From Acanthochromis polyacanthus (Eukaryota > Chordata > Actinopteri > Pomacentridae): a stretch of DNA of 64,000 nt. The stretch lies in contig NC_067124.1 of NCBI RefSeq assembly GCF_021347895.1, forward strand, positions 14,374,521 to 14,438,520, in the 5' to 3' direction. The translations under genes were made by a program, and so were the position numbers. Positions within the stretch are counted from its first letter, which is position 1; each line of letters opens with the position of its first letter. Shown here in pieces: positions 55,201 through 64,000 of this stretch. The notes under the pieces were generated by a model, which saw only the letters and a list, made by a program, of their open reading frames with translations, was not told the origin of the DNA and did no database searches.

Positions 55201-57726
55201 TAGTTGAAGGAAAAGCCAATCGTAGCAGAAATGAGAACATTTTTTATATAGGTTACTGCAAAGATTTAATTTCAAAAAACCCATAAATGTACTTGGTCTT
55301 TCTGAGAAAAATATTGCGACGATTTTGCCACTTTAAAAAAATTATTCTCTCAGGTTGATTATGTGGTTACTTGTGCAATTTCTTTTTAACTTTCTTTTCC
55401 AGAATTCAGTGTAAAGGTTCTCTCTATCTGTCACAGCCTACCTGTCTGCATCAAATTTGACATTTTGTTTAGCTACACTGTAAATTGTATTTTGTTATAT
55501 ATACCACTGCATGGCTTTCACAGGATACTGGAAAGAAAACAAAGTACTACTTAACAGGATAAATCTACATAGTTGAGAAGCATTTAAATAAATGACAAAG
55601 CACACTGTAATTTCATTATCCACAATTGGTTATGCAGCCATAGTTGAACCCATGGGATAATTTTGGTTGTTCATATTGTACACACTTGTCCTCCATCAGG
55701 GAGATTACACAGCTAGGTGGCTGTTTGTCTTTTGTTTAGCACCAATCAGATTTTGACATTCTTCATTTTGTTGTATTATGTGCAACAAAAGCCTTTGTAT
55801 TCTATTCTATTCACAAAATACATTTTAATTCTAAACTCCGGTCTTTACAAAGGCAGATACTTAGAGTCAAATTTTATCTCTCTGACTTGTGATGCATCCT
55901 GCCACAGGGATTAATAAAGGTGTGGAGTGTTGCACAGCATCTTCCCAAAACTCACCAGGGAGGGCTTTGATATAATCAATGAGCGCATGCAAATTATTGT
56001 TCCTTTCCCTGCATTGTGTCTAGATCTAACACAAGCCCACACACCAGGAACTATTCTACAAATATTCATAGTACAAAAGAGCAGGTGCTGAATAATTTGT
56101 GTTAACATCAGGGTTACTCTGGCCTCTTTTATCTTCCTTCTGCTCAAATTGCTCTCTGTCTTAGTGAGGCTTGTCAGTTCACATCCATTGAGGCTTTGAT
56201 CTATACCTAAGGAAGCCACGTGTAAGAATATTTTATATTAGCCCAGAATTTGGCGATCTCACCTCAACACACGTTTTCATGCCTGAGGCAGAAGCATAAT
56301 GCAGGCAGGTGTTTTTCTTATTGTCAGTGGCATTGATGTCAGCACTCTCATACTCTCCATGGTCCAGCTTCGCTCCGGTCCACGCGAGGACGATTTGCAG
56401 ACACTCCGCCCGACGCTGTTCATCTTCATATGGCCGTGAGATGCGAGGTTGCAGCGCCCCCTCTGAGGTCAGGATCTGAGGCCCCATGCAGAGAAGGTGC
56501 AGAGACGTCTCGTTGTGCACATTACGCTTGTTAGGATTGCCATCTTTGCTGTGGATAAAAGACCTAAAAGACACAAAAGGCATGACTGAAGGAATGATTT
56601 AATGTTCGCTCTGTGCGATCAAGCCAGCATCCTGCAGTGAAGTGCTAATTTTGGTGTGAGTTAACAAAGTAACTCAGTAGGGTTTTAAATTTTTGCACCC
56701 ACACTGTTGGTTTTTTCCTTCTCACTTTGTAAATCTATTTAAGGATGCATTGTGTGTTATTTTGTACAAAGTAGAAAAATAACATGAAAATCCTTGTACC
56801 ATGTGATAAAGCAAAAAAGAGCGGAAATATATAAGAATTATGAACCTATATTACTCTGAACTGGCATAAATTTTCATGTAACTCGATATTGTGGACCATT
56901 TATTATAAATCACAAAAGAGATAATTTCCAAGTGCAAATTGCAACTACATGGAATCACTTTCCAAACTAATAGAATTTCAGTGTTTTATACATAAATTAT
57001 AATAACCAGAATTCTATCTTTCCAACCAGTTACATATTTTATTTGCACTGGACTTGACCTGTTACCATTTTACAACCCCTAAGCATGTCTGGTCAGGTAA
57101 GAATGTGAAATTGTGCAAGTATCATAGTATGGAGAAAGCATAGGGCCTGAGTGGAATACAAGCATGCAAGGTTGTTAGCTTGTAAGATGGGAAACTGTTG
57201 GAACCCAATTCTATTCTGACCCAGCATGTTGCATTCCTGAGAGCGGCTAACAGATGGCTTTGTGGAAGACAGATGGGACAGAAACATATAGATACAAAAC
57301 ATGAAAAATTTTCTCTTTCGATACAGCAAAACTGTAAAAGACGGAACGAGCTGAACAGCAACAGGATGCTAAAAAATTAAACAAGTGTTCAAAAGACACT
57401 TGACATAAATCTAAAGCTCTAAAGATCTATCAATCAACAATTTTATCTTCAATGACAGTTGCCAATCCAAGAGTACGAGTCTGAATGTGTACATTATGTA
57501 TGTTTGCTTGTTTGATTTTGTCTCAGTCATGTCCTGACCTGAGTAGGCGTGTCATGGCGTGCCGGGCAGCATAGTGCAGAGGAGTGTTGTGCTGGTAGGA
57601 CTCTCCATATGTAGAGTTGGGATCTAGAGCCTCCTTGAACTGCGGGTTGCTCTCGTAGAGTTGGCAGGCCAGCACCTCATCTCCATTGATGAGCGCCTTA
57701 CGGAACTTGGTTGCTGTGTTCCCCAT
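24137..57726 (-). CDS. ankib1: ANKIB1, ankyrin-repeat and IBR-domain RBR E3 ubiquitin ligase; 19 coding exons
   Basis: Minus-strand exons in transcript order: 57726-57539, 56563-56263, 55064-54882, 54020-53903, 47139-46928, 43585-43497, 43376-43232, 42474-42308, 41209-41121, 40373-40243, 37405-37271, 35834-35748, 35418-35352, 34481-34336, 33848-33670, 33555-33504, 29156-29045, 26545-26502, 25063-24137. They join in one frame to 1123 residues (human is about 1090), all introns GT-AG. The start is MGNTATKF, fitting an N-myristoylation signal. Ankyrin repeats lie near 47-80 and 138-170. RING1 begins at LCGICM (334) with SCGHEFC. The IBR includes RWCPEAGC and [10 protein letters not shown]. The catalytic RING2 is [20 protein letters not shown], with C534 the expected ubiquitin-accepting cysteine. 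An Ariadne-like coiled region follows. A ubiquitin-interacting motif ([17 protein letters not shown]) lies at 822-838, and the end is EEQVHLV. RBR ligases pass ubiquitin through a thioester on that cysteine. No inactivating lesion is seen. Which teleost paralogue (a or b) is unknown. Confidence 0.97.
25846..26280. repeat. Interspersed repeat with inverted CCTCCRCCAAGG ends
   Basis: The left end contains AGCACTCAGAGAGTGCAGAC then CTCCACCAAGG. The right end is CCTTGGCGGAGGTAA, its inverse. In between are CAAAATTAAATCAGCTCTTC, AAATTTCATCTGAATCTGCC and GACAGACACATAAACGCCGG. I recognise this arrangement as a repeat seen widely in animal genomes, DNA-transposon-like with no coding capacity. A tRNA-derived SINE interrupts it at 25880-26010. 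It lies in the last ankib1 intron. Confidence 0.6.
25880..26010 (-). mobile_element. tRNA-derived SINE, nested
   Basis: On the minus strand it begins GGTGTCCAGATAGCTCAACT and has A-box-like AGCTCAACTGGTTAAG and B-box-like GGTTTGATTCCAG at tRNA spacing. A tail follows (CTTTACTGCATGGGTTTCCT) that resembles a common teleost SINE tail. It is inserted inside the flanking CCTCCRCCAAGG repeat. It is not a functional tRNA because the acceptor stem does not close and the 3' end runs into the SINE body. Confidence 0.7.
27050..27985 (-). pseudogene. Decayed Tc1/mariner transposase relic
   Basis: On the minus strand, fragments in several frames read like Tc1 transposase: [12 protein letters not shown] (catalytic-D region), [20 protein letters not shown] and an end-piece like [15 protein letters not shown]. 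Stops and shifts break all of them. Terminal repeats were not identified. It lies in an ankib1 intron between the 26.5-kb and 29.1-kb exons. The relic is old and distinct from the other Tc1 copies here. Confidence 0.55.
29157..33503. other. ankib1 intron, no repeat or gene recognised
   Basis: This 4.3-kb intron between the exons at 29045-29156 and 33504-33555 is AT-rich and without recognisable transposon termini, transposase pieces or RNA genes. It could hold conserved regulatory sequence, which only alignment would show. Confidence 0.5.
37224..37269. repeat. (TG)n / (CA)n microsatellite touching a splice donor
   Basis: About 20 TG units with one interruption. On the ankib1 coding strand the 37271 exon end is followed immediately by GTACACACAC, so the repeat begins inside the donor site itself. 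Confidence 0.95.
37748..38280. mobile_element. TTAA-flanked piggyBac-like MITE with subterminal palindrome
   Basis: Flanked by TTAA at 37744-37747 and 38281-38284. The first 16 bases, CCCTTTAAGCTTCAGT, are repeated exactly inverted at the right end, giving a 16-bp perfect TIR. At 37761-37782 lies a 22-bp perfect palindrome with core GTACCGCCGGCGGTAC. The interior contains a 147-codon open frame without similarity that I can recognise, and more CpG than the surrounding intron. The TTAA target and CCCT start fit the piggyBac superfamily. It lies in an ankib1 intron. Confidence 0.75.
41509..41700. mobile_element. Short hAT-type MITE, degenerate
   Basis: The left end TAGAGGTTGAGTG and the inverse of the right end TAGAGGTCGACCGATG are related inverted repeats. 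The flanking octamers GCGCTGAG (41501-41508) and GGGTTGAG (41701-41708) match at six of eight positions, fitting an aged 8-bp hAT target duplication. No coding capacity. Lies in an ankib1 intron. Confidence 0.5.
45850..46900 (+). mobile_element. 5'-truncated L2/Maui-like LINE
   Basis: The element starts abruptly inside the reverse-transcriptase domain at [20 protein letters not shown] and keeps an open frame to the stop at 46643-46645 (264 codons). The catalytic pair is in [10 protein letters not shown] (Asp-Asp codons at 45953-45958), the L2/CR1-type version of YADD. Later motifs are [23 protein letters not shown] and SAIRLHN. A 240-bp 3' UTR ends in repeated TTATC units (GATTATCTTATCTTATCC), the expected short-repeat tail. 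The uninterrupted frame suggests a recent insertion, antisense to ankib1. Truncation removes any endonuclease and most of the RT, so it is dead. No clear target duplication was found. Confidence 0.85.
49251..49620 (-). mobile_element. Full-length tRNA-derived SINE with GGAT-repeat tail
   Basis: On the minus strand it begins GGGGGTTGCTCAGTGGAGTA. It has A-box-like TAGTGGTTAGCAC and B-box-like GTTCAAATCCC. The body contains CATGCGTGGGTTTTCTCCGG, GGTTAATTGGTTACTCTAAA and GGGATAGGCTCCAGC, and the tail is (GGAT)n. Flanks ACTGAGGGC (49242-49250) and ATTGAGGGC (49621-49629) are a near-perfect 9-bp target-site duplication. This is a very abundant fish SINE type; I do not assign a family name. It lies in ankib1 intron 4. 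Confidence 0.85.
49978..50870 (+). mobile_element. hAT-type element carrying a 28S rDNA fragment
   Basis: Perfect 8-bp duplications GGCGTGAC flank it (49970-49977 and 50871-50878), the hAT signature. The left end is TAGGGCTGAGTACCGAAC and the inverse of the right end starts TAGGAATCGAT. Both subterminal regions repeat TATCGAA / GGTACCG motifs. At 50255-50330 the plus strand reads [20 protein letters not shown] then CSIC, resembling the first half of a BED zinc finger of a hAT transposase. It stops where ribosomal sequence begins. No catalytic transposase domain remains, so the element is non-autonomous. It lies in ankib1 intron 4. Confidence 0.8.
50331..50653 (+). rRNA. 28S rRNA gene fragment (5' core and D2 segment), inside the hAT element
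   Basis: Begins GCGGGTGGTAAACTCCATCT and continues with AATACCGGCACGAGACCGAT, AAGTTGAAAAGAACTTTG, GAGAGAGTTCAAGAGGGCGT, GAAACCGTTAAGAGG and TCCGCGCAGTCCGCCCG, the near-universal core of eukaryotic large-subunit rRNA just before and inside the D2 expansion. It ends near GGGGGCGAAGGTGGCTC. Local GC content is far above that of the surrounding intron. Small differences from the conserved sequence (for example GGCTGAATACC for GGCTAAATACC) show it is diverging. It is about 320 bases, so it is a fragment and not a functional rRNA gene. Confidence 0.88.
51060..51712 (+). pseudogene. Old Tc1/mariner relic interrupted by a younger Tc1
   Basis: In mixed frames the plus strand reads [11 protein letters not shown] (catalytic-D region), [15 protein letters not shown] ([14 protein letters not shown]) and [14 protein letters not shown] followed by [10 protein letters not shown] (the WPSQSPDLNPIE-like region), in the right order for a Tc1 transposase. 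Stops and frameshifts disable it. The relic is cut at TA 51712-51713, where the 1.6-kb element begins. The sequence after 53343 is probably its continuation. Confidence 0.7.
51714..53341 (+). mobile_element. Nearly complete Tc1/mariner transposon, 1628 bp
   Basis: Inserted at a TA duplication (51712-51713 and 53342-53343). The terminal inverted repeats are long, about 175 bp each. The left starts CAGCGCCTTGTGAAAGTATT and the right ends AATACTTTCACAAGGCACTG; they continue inward with matching CGGCCCCCTTGAA, CATTTCAGGCTTCAAACATA and CACAATCGTGAAGTGGAA blocks and a few differences. The element carries one transposase gene between the repeats. High arm similarity and an almost intact gene indicate a fairly recent insertion. 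It sits inside an older Tc1 relic in ankib1 intron 4. Confidence 0.95.
52105..53187 (+). pseudogene. Tc1 transposase with C-terminal frameshift (DD34E)
   Basis: Starts [20 protein letters not shown]. An N-terminal paired-like DNA-binding region follows ([20 protein letters not shown]; second helix-turn-helix to about residue 110), with the linker motif PRPGRPSKL. The catalytic triad is D152 (WSDETKME), D243 (QQDNDPKH) and E278 (NPIENLW), with 34 residues between the last two, so DD34E. All catalytic residues are intact. Near 53061-53064 (residue 319) the frame shifts, as if two bases were lost. The family-typical end with a stop at 53120-53122 is therefore out of frame, and translation runs on through about 40 foreign residues into the 3' inverted repeat. 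The altered tail lies outside the catalytic core, so residual activity cannot be excluded from sequence. Other copies in the genome may be intact. Confidence 0.9.
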
Positions 57727-57823
57727 TTCTTCTCCTTCTGCGCGTTCAAGCTCTGACTGACACAGCAGCCTCTTAAGTCGTCTTCAACCTGTTCAAGTCC
57801 AATAAGCCAGCATAATGCATGTC
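57727..57823 (-). other. ankib1 5' UTR part of the start-codon exon
   Basis: On the minus strand an acceptor TTTTTTGCTTCTGTTTAG ends at 57824 and leads without a further splice site to the ATG at 57726-57724. This implies an upstream non-coding exon; the best candidate is the donor at 59866. Confidence 0.55.
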
Positions 57824-59866
57824 CTAAACAGAAGCAAAAAACAAGAGTTAAATTCCTTTGAGCCTGGCTCTGTCCAACAAGGCCTTGCTAGCTAGGAGTA
57901 ATCACTGAGCTTGTCAGTCAATAAAAACCTCAGGATTCTCCTAGTCAGCCAAAAATACTTTCACCACTGTTTCAAGAGATGCAGCCCTGCCTCTTTGAGT
58001 ATTAATGACTTCCACTCCCTTTGATTTGCAAGGACAACAATTCCATCTTCAAGGTTGCTCAGGCTGCTCTGCCACAAGCGCCTGTTTCAGCATCACCACT
58101 GCCCTGTAAACCACCTCCCAGCATTTCTCTTTTTATTTTTTGTTTTGAATAACTAAACATAGTGAGAACAAAGCTCACACAGAGAGAAGGACAAGACTTC
58201 CTCTGGCATCACCAGGAGCTTCCGCTGCTTTGTGCCAACGCTGCCCATCCCACTGAGGCCAGGACTCATTATGAAGCAAGATATCCTCCGTTGAAGAATA
58301 ACATGCAGCGAGTCAGCATTCTGCTTCCACCAGAGCACCATATGGTCATGACTGTTAGGGCAAGGTGATGTTTTTATGTATTTTTGGTGAGCTGCAGTAC
58401 AAATCTACAGAACACAGCATCATCCCCTTTGGTACAATATGTATTCTACTTCATGATAATAAGCCTTCCCAGAATGCTTTGTGCACAGTATTGGATTACT
58501 GTAGACAAGTTATGTGCAAAATAGAAGCAAAGAATGCTCCCTGAAAACCTCCAAGGTGTACACAGCAAATAAACAACTCAGCATAGCTTAGAGAATGTGA
58601 CAAAGCATGGTAAGTGTTTTTTTATATTCCATTTGCAGTACAATTTACAAATTTCCACAGTTTAGACAAAAAGAGTCAAAACTGTGGATTGCTCTGACAC
58701 ACTGGTCTTATCAGGTAATCTTTACGGAAGATGAGAAAGGACAAGGAGGGAATTCCATGTAATTTTAATAACCTTTGGTAATTTTCCAGGAAAATGTATT
58801 ACTCAGTGTGACTCAAGGAATTTCCAAAGCTTTGAGGCGCTTACCTACCTATCATATACAGGAGAAGATAGTGATCTAAACATAATTTCACACTGTCTTG
58901 TTTTCCTTAGAATGACTGATGGAATGGAGAGACAGAGCAACAGTAAGGCAGGACTTTTCACTCTCTCTAATACATCAGTTATTATTAATGATCTGTCCTC
59001 TATCCAGTCCTTAACTATATTGACAGTTTTAAGATAAGACGTCCTATCCTTCCCCATACATTTTCTGATATGGCACTTAAAAAATAAATAATGCATCGTG
59101 TAAACAGTGCAGCCAGTGACCCAAGTTAAACTTGTCTTGCATCAAAAAATGTGTGTCAAGCTTGTGCCATGTGAGGGCAGAAACAACAATCACCACACAC
59201 AATCAGAGGGCAACACAAACAATGTCCCACCTTGGTGAGTACTTGTAAACATCCGATCCTTGAACAGTTATATAACCCCACAGATGGTGGTATTCTCCAA
59301 ATGTATAACTAATTAACCTGACTGACAATAGTTAACGACACTCCCCCATAACAGTGCCAACCAACCAGATCTAACTATAGCTAGATAATAGTACGAGCTA
59401 GCCATAACAATGGAAAATAAAATGAGAGTTTGTGTGCGTAGCTGCCACTTGTCACTAAACTCCTTCATGCAGGCCTTTCCCCACGTCGTGTGGTGTTTAC
59501 CATTTTCGCTAGCCTGTTATGCTGTTAATGAGCAGACCTCGATAACGCTTTCTTATAATTCAGGTTAATAAAAAAAAGATTAAAAAACATTCTCTAGTCA
59601 CTAACCTTAGACAATGTTTGCTGCAAACCATTCCGTCTGCTGACAGTGGTCAGTGTTAATCACAGAGCACAGTGTTGCTTGCTTGCTAGCTATATGTTAT
59701 TCAAAAACAAAAAAAAAACATCATGACGCTAGCATCTGCGTTGAAGAACGTCAGCGCTACGCTAGCGGCGGAGCTAGCAAGCTAACAGCCGTTGCTAGCC
59801 AACTTACCGCTAGCTAGCATAGTTGGTAAACTCAGTAAACAGTGAGGAACAAGTATTCAGACTTAC

Positions 59867-60030
59867 ACAGACGGGATTTCTCACTGCTGTAGACCTGGAC
59901 GTGCCAATTGACTTCCGGTCACAAGAGCAAAAAACAGCCGCTTTTCTCGTTAACTGAGGCAATCCTTATCTATAAATAATGTGCTCGGAGAGGGGGATGT
60001 TGCCCCTTCAACAGTCCGTTCGGTCTGCTG
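59867..60030 (-). promoter_or_regulatory. ankib1 promoter and probable non-coding first exon
   Basis: On the minus strand CCCGTCTGT is followed by donor GTAAGT at 59866-59861, a strong consensus site suitable for a 5' UTR exon. Within about 60 bases upstream are ACCGGAAGT (59911-59919, plus-strand ACTTCCGGT; an ETS/GABP site) and a CCAAT on the plus strand (59904). No TATA box is seen and local CpG is raised. This is a typical broad, TATA-less vertebrate promoter. The start point is not defined. Confidence 0.5.
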
Positions 60031-60714
60031 GCTGCTCCTCGGGTTGCCAGGTTTCAGTACAACCCCCAAAGCAGGCGGAGAAGGATATTGCTCTTTTTCC
60101 CCCAAAGCCTAAACGATGGCTTTTGATTAAACACACTGTTAGATCATAAACTAACACCGACATTAACGTACTTCTGCGGTATGTGGGACTTGAACATATT
60201 TTGTTTTCCTTGGAAACTTACTGTATTTTGGCCTTGGTGTTTATCCCAAAGGCAGAGCATCACAGCTGTGCACTGTTTGTCATGTTTTATGGAAACATAA
60301 GACATATTAAGCAAAAAATAAATAATATTCTTATTTTAAATAAACGGCTTCTCCATTTTCAGCTCTAGTCTTTTATGAACCCATCAGTTAAAATAGACTT
60401 AATTCACTGTTTTGTCGGATGCATTAAATTTCCATCCCAACTCAACAGGCTTTTGTAGTGATTGATTTAACTACCAGTGCAATAACAAAAAAGACCACTA
60501 GAGTGAGACAGAGTCCACAGAAAAGAAACATGCATGATGTTCTTAACTGGAGTCTAACAATCCACATGTACAGAAATATTATAGACAACCATTTCAAGGA
60601 ATTGCAGTCTTTGACCTGTAAAACACATTAAATGCACACATTAGCCCATGATATGTAAAGTAGTGTGCATTTAAACAGGGTAAAGATGTCTGAAAGAACT
60701 ACTTAGATACACAG

Positions 60715-61209
60715 TAGAACACATATGCCTTTTTATTATCAAATATCTGAACTTCGCAATGAAGGTATATACAGCTTATTCTTGTCACATTTAAGAGTGC
60801 ACACATTTCCATATGAATAGGCCTTCAATAAATAATCTGTAAACACATAATCTCAGTGTGAAGGTAAATGTATGCAACAACAAAACATATTGTTTCAAAA
60901 AATGAACTAAATAAATGCTTTGGCAGTTATTTTTAAATTCCAAACACAGTTACATAAATGGGATGTATAAAAAATGCAGGCCAGCAAAACTGAGGGATGT
61001 TTTTAAAAAAGCAAACATCTTAAAGTAGTGATGCTGATGGCGTCACATCTCTTGGATTTTATTTGTTTCTTATGATGTTCCTTTTGTCACCACATGCAGC
61101 CAAAACAAATGAATGGTGCTCACATAGCATAAAAGCAAAAACATGTCTTATTCAAGGTGGCAGATGAAGAATAAACAAAATGAGGCCCCATTTCTCAGAG
61201 ACAAAGTAT
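60715..61209 (-). other. Probable eomes 3' UTR with poly(A) signal
   Basis: AT-rich non-coding sequence after the eomes stop. The minus-strand AATAAA at 60737-60732 is a candidate signal; earlier ones exist near 60900. If the distal site is used, eomes ends about 0.7-0.8 kb before the ankib1 promoter on the same strand. Confidence 0.45.
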
Positions 61210-64000
61210 TCAAGGATTTGCGTAAAAGGAATAGTAAGCTGCCATGCCTTTGGATGGAGGGGCTTCTTTGCTGTAGGAGCTGTTGTTGGTGGTAGCTGAG
61301 GCCAAGTCCTCGCACTTGGTGCTGCTTTGTGAGTCCTCTGTGCTCGGACCATTAAGAGGCAAACGCCTCCGCTTGCAGGCTAAAGAATAGGAGTCAGCCT
61401 TGTCTAAGGAAAGAGCTGCTGACTGTGTCTCTGTCCAAGAGGCGATCAGGGCTCCGCTGCCGTTCACCTCCTCTTCTACCTGGGGTTTAACTTTGCCTGA
61501 GTCTTCTGGGAAAGCACCAGTGGGGCTGGGCCTGGGAGACCACGGCAGACTGGGAGTCACCTTCCTCTGATACGCTGCTCTGGACCCCCACCCTGCAGAC
61601 ATGGTAGTGAAAGGAGAGTCTGGGTAGTAGCTGAGAGCATGAGATGTTTGCATGGACAGCGATTTGATACCGTAAGGAAGCAGGGAGCTCGAATATTCTC
61701 CCTCATATGGTGTCAGATCAAGCTTGTTGCTGGTGCTGTTTCCCCCCTGCTGCATGGAGGTGACAAACCACCTCTGTGAAGCTCCATCTTCAGTCTGAGA
61801 CGAGAGCAGGCTGTTGGTCTGCGGCACCGCTCTCTCGCTGTTGTAGAAGCGGTTCTGGGGAAGGTTGTTGACGAACTGGTCCTGGAAGAGGGGCTGCATC
61901 GTGTAGCGGGTGCCGGGGACGATCTGGTGGGCACGGGAGGAGTCGGTGGGGGACGGGGTGAGGCGGTCACTCTCTGGGGCCGTGTACATCCTAAAAACAT
62001 GCATGTGACTGTGAACATGAGGTCAGGAGAGGGCAGTGTACGGGAAACGTTCTTTCAAAATGCAATTCCTAATGCACAGTATGATTTAAAAAGTGATAAC
62101 TGATGAGCAATGCATGCATGTAATGTCATACTCACGAATCGTAATTATCTCTGAATCCTTTGGCAAAAGGGTTGTGATCGATTTTCAGCTGTGTGATCTA
62201 AAGCAAAGCACAATTGAAGAATACACTGCATTTTTCTAAGGGATAGAGGACAAAAAATGTCTATAGAGCACATGCATGTCAAGTTACACAAGGAAACAGT
62301 AGCTGATCAGAGCTAGAAAGTGTTATGCATGCAAATTGATTGGTCAACACAGGATGCTACATGCAAATTACACTGAAGGTTTGGGTCTGAGGATACTAAT
62401 AGCAGCAGCCTATAGGCTTTAAATCCACATTATGCATTGCAGGGGAGGGATTTCTGTCACTTACGTCAGTGTTCTGGTAGGCTGTGACCGCTATGAACTG
62501 GGTCTCTGGAAAAGTGAAGCACTGAGTCTTAACTTCACTGTTGATGTCCTCCACTCCGTCCTCCGTCACCTCCACGATGTGCAGCCTGGGCTGGTACTTA
62601 TGCAGAGACTGTAGAACTATCATCTACACGAGGAAAAGGCACGAGGAAAACAACAGTAAAGATAAAATTAAAAAACAGTAATAATGTTCGTCAATTTTCA
62701 AAATAAAGGCCTAAATGACTTTTACATTTTCGTCGAATTTGTAAAAGAATGAATTTTAAAAAATTCTACAAGTGGTTTGGCCTGCTTGCGCATAGTTGAC
62801 ACTTACTTTTTCATCGACAAACACGTGTTTATTTTAAGACCGTGTCATTAATTTTATTTGATTAAAGGCATTCCATCCTTCCTGTTTGTTCACAGAAGCC
62901 TGTAATTTAATTTCCTTACAAAAAATACTTAAAAATAAATAAAATGATACCCAGTAACACTAACAATCGTGTCAAACCGATAAACGAAAATCAAAATATA
63001 TTGTATTGCACCTGAATAATGAAAACAGCCACTTAATTAAAGATCATTACAATTATTTTTGACACACTATATTAAGTGACCCTTCAGTGAGGGTTTACGT
63101 TAGTTTCTTTTTTTCCCTCCAATTTATCACAGTACCTGGGAAGTGTTGTGACTGGTTCCTTTGTTGTTGGTGAGCTTCAGTTTGCTGAAGGAGATTTCTT
63201 GTCTCATCCAGTGGGCTCCTGTGTTTGGAGACTCTGGATGGATGTAGACTTTGTTTCCTGAAATGAAGATTTTCCAACAATATAACTCCTCATATGCAAA
63301 TTAAACACGTGGAAAGATGGGTTCAAAGCACAAAAACAGACATTTTGAAAAACTGCGTGTAAAATTAATCTTTGAAATTGAATTTAACAGAAAGTCTGTC
63401 TACTACAGAATTTATTATTTCTTTTTTTTCATTGAGGGAGAAATAATTCACCATGTTTTAATTCAACATCGAACAAAATAAAAATGTTGCAAATGCCAGT
63501 ATCGACCTGGATCTGTACCTTGGCTGCTGTTGTCCGCCTTCCCACAGGTGACCCACTTTCCTCCCTGGAACCTCCAGTGGTTTGGGTCCGCCAGAACCAC
63601 CTCCACGAACACGTTGTAGTGCGCAGTGACACTGAGACCAGCGATGTTAAAGCTGAGGAAAGGGAACATCCGTCTGCAAACACATGGAGAAAAATTATTT
63701 TTAAAAAAAAATCGTGAATTTAGAGTGTAAATTTAAGCAGTCACACAGGTGAATTAAAGTTCGATGTTTTTGTTTCCGCCTCACCTGCCCTGCTTGGTGA
63801 TGATCATCTCGGTCTGGTGCCGGTGGAACTTGAGCCACAGCGGCCGGTTGCAGAGGTAGACTTGGGCCCTCATCCCGGGGCCGGTACTGGGGAGGGCCAT
63901 GCTACCGAGAGCGGTCCCGGAGCCGGTGTACGGTGGGTAGAGAGTGCAGCCGGGGCTCTGGCCGAGCTGGTAAGCCGGGCTGAAGTGGCTGCGTCCGGCT
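61210..64000 (-). CDS. eomes: Eomesodermin-type T-box transcription factor, 3' part (cut by window edge)
   Basis: Minus-strand exons in transcript order: 64000-63785 (partial), 63673-63519, 63257-63136, 62623-62465, 62197-62136, 61990-61210. All join in frame. The partial first exon ends [20 protein letters not shown] and EMIITKQGR, the start of the T-box. Next come [68 protein letters not shown] and [20 protein letters not shown], completing the DNA-binding domain. The C-terminal exon has [40 protein letters not shown] and a CKRRRL block, ending YYSFYANP, which matches EOMES and not TBR1 or TBX21. The factor drives mesendoderm and forebrain development. The T-box has odd changes ([17 protein letters not shown]) suggesting a diverged teleost paralogue, perhaps eomesb; I cannot decide a versus b. 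The N-terminus lies outside the window. Confidence 0.95.

Noticed and set aside
61713..62018. Arg/Pro-rich minus-strand frame
   Set aside because: It is an alternative frame of the eomes C-terminal exon; the overlapping frame gives the recognised protein.

Overview
The window is vertebrate nuclear DNA, almost certainly from a teleost fish. The genes have many short exons with GT-AG junctions. The proteins match vertebrate families closely. The intergenic and intronic DNA carries typical fish repeats: Tc1/mariner copies, hAT and TTAA-flanked MITEs, tRNA-derived SINEs and an L2-like LINE. No bacterial operon, CRISPR array or prophage is present.

Layout. (1) 1-13.2 kb is intergenic. It holds a decayed Tc1 transposase at the left edge, a 357-bp Tc1-type MITE (8761-9117), a tetranucleotide repeat, a 170-bp foldback element and a G-quadruplex-type tract. 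I support no host gene there. (2) 13.3-21.66 kb, + strand: a complete Lifeguard/TMBIM membrane-protein gene with 10 coding exons and 306 residues. One intron holds a CACTG-ended repeat with a TTAA-flanked MITE nested inside it. (3) 21.7-59.9 kb, - strand: a complete ankib1 gene (RBR E3 ubiquitin ligase). I rebuilt 19 coding exons encoding 1123 residues, with a probable non-coding first exon and a 2.4-kb 3' UTR. It is tail-to-tail with the TMBIM gene. (4) 60.7-64.0 kb, - strand: the 3' part of an Eomesodermin-type T-box gene, cut by the window edge inside its first coding exon. Its 3' end lies about 0.8 kb upstream of ankib1.

Mobile DNA is concentrated in ankib1 introns. The 6.8-kb intron 4 (47140-53902) holds a full tRNA-derived SINE with a target-site duplication, an 893-bp hAT-type element, an old Tc1 relic and a nearly intact Tc1/mariner inserted into that relic. 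The next intron holds a 5'-truncated L2-like LINE whose 3' tail ends about 28 bp from a splice donor.

The most unusual object is the hAT-type element at 49978-50870. It has a perfect 8-bp target duplication. Inside it, the start of a BED-zinc-finger-like reading frame is joined directly to about 320 bp of 28S ribosomal RNA gene sequence (5' core into the D2 expansion segment). This looks like a transposon that captured rDNA. Next are the TTAA-flanked MITE at 37748-38280, with a 16-bp exact TIR and a 22-bp GC-rich palindrome, and several repeats that touch ankib1 splice sites.

The three genes do not form a functional pathway. They are neighbours: a membrane Ca2+/apoptosis regulator, a ubiquitin ligase and a developmental transcription factor. 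Long AT-rich ankib1 introns next to eomes could carry eomes enhancers, but that is inference. Exon boundaries were set by hand from splice consensus, reading-frame continuity and remembered family sequences, without transcript data.
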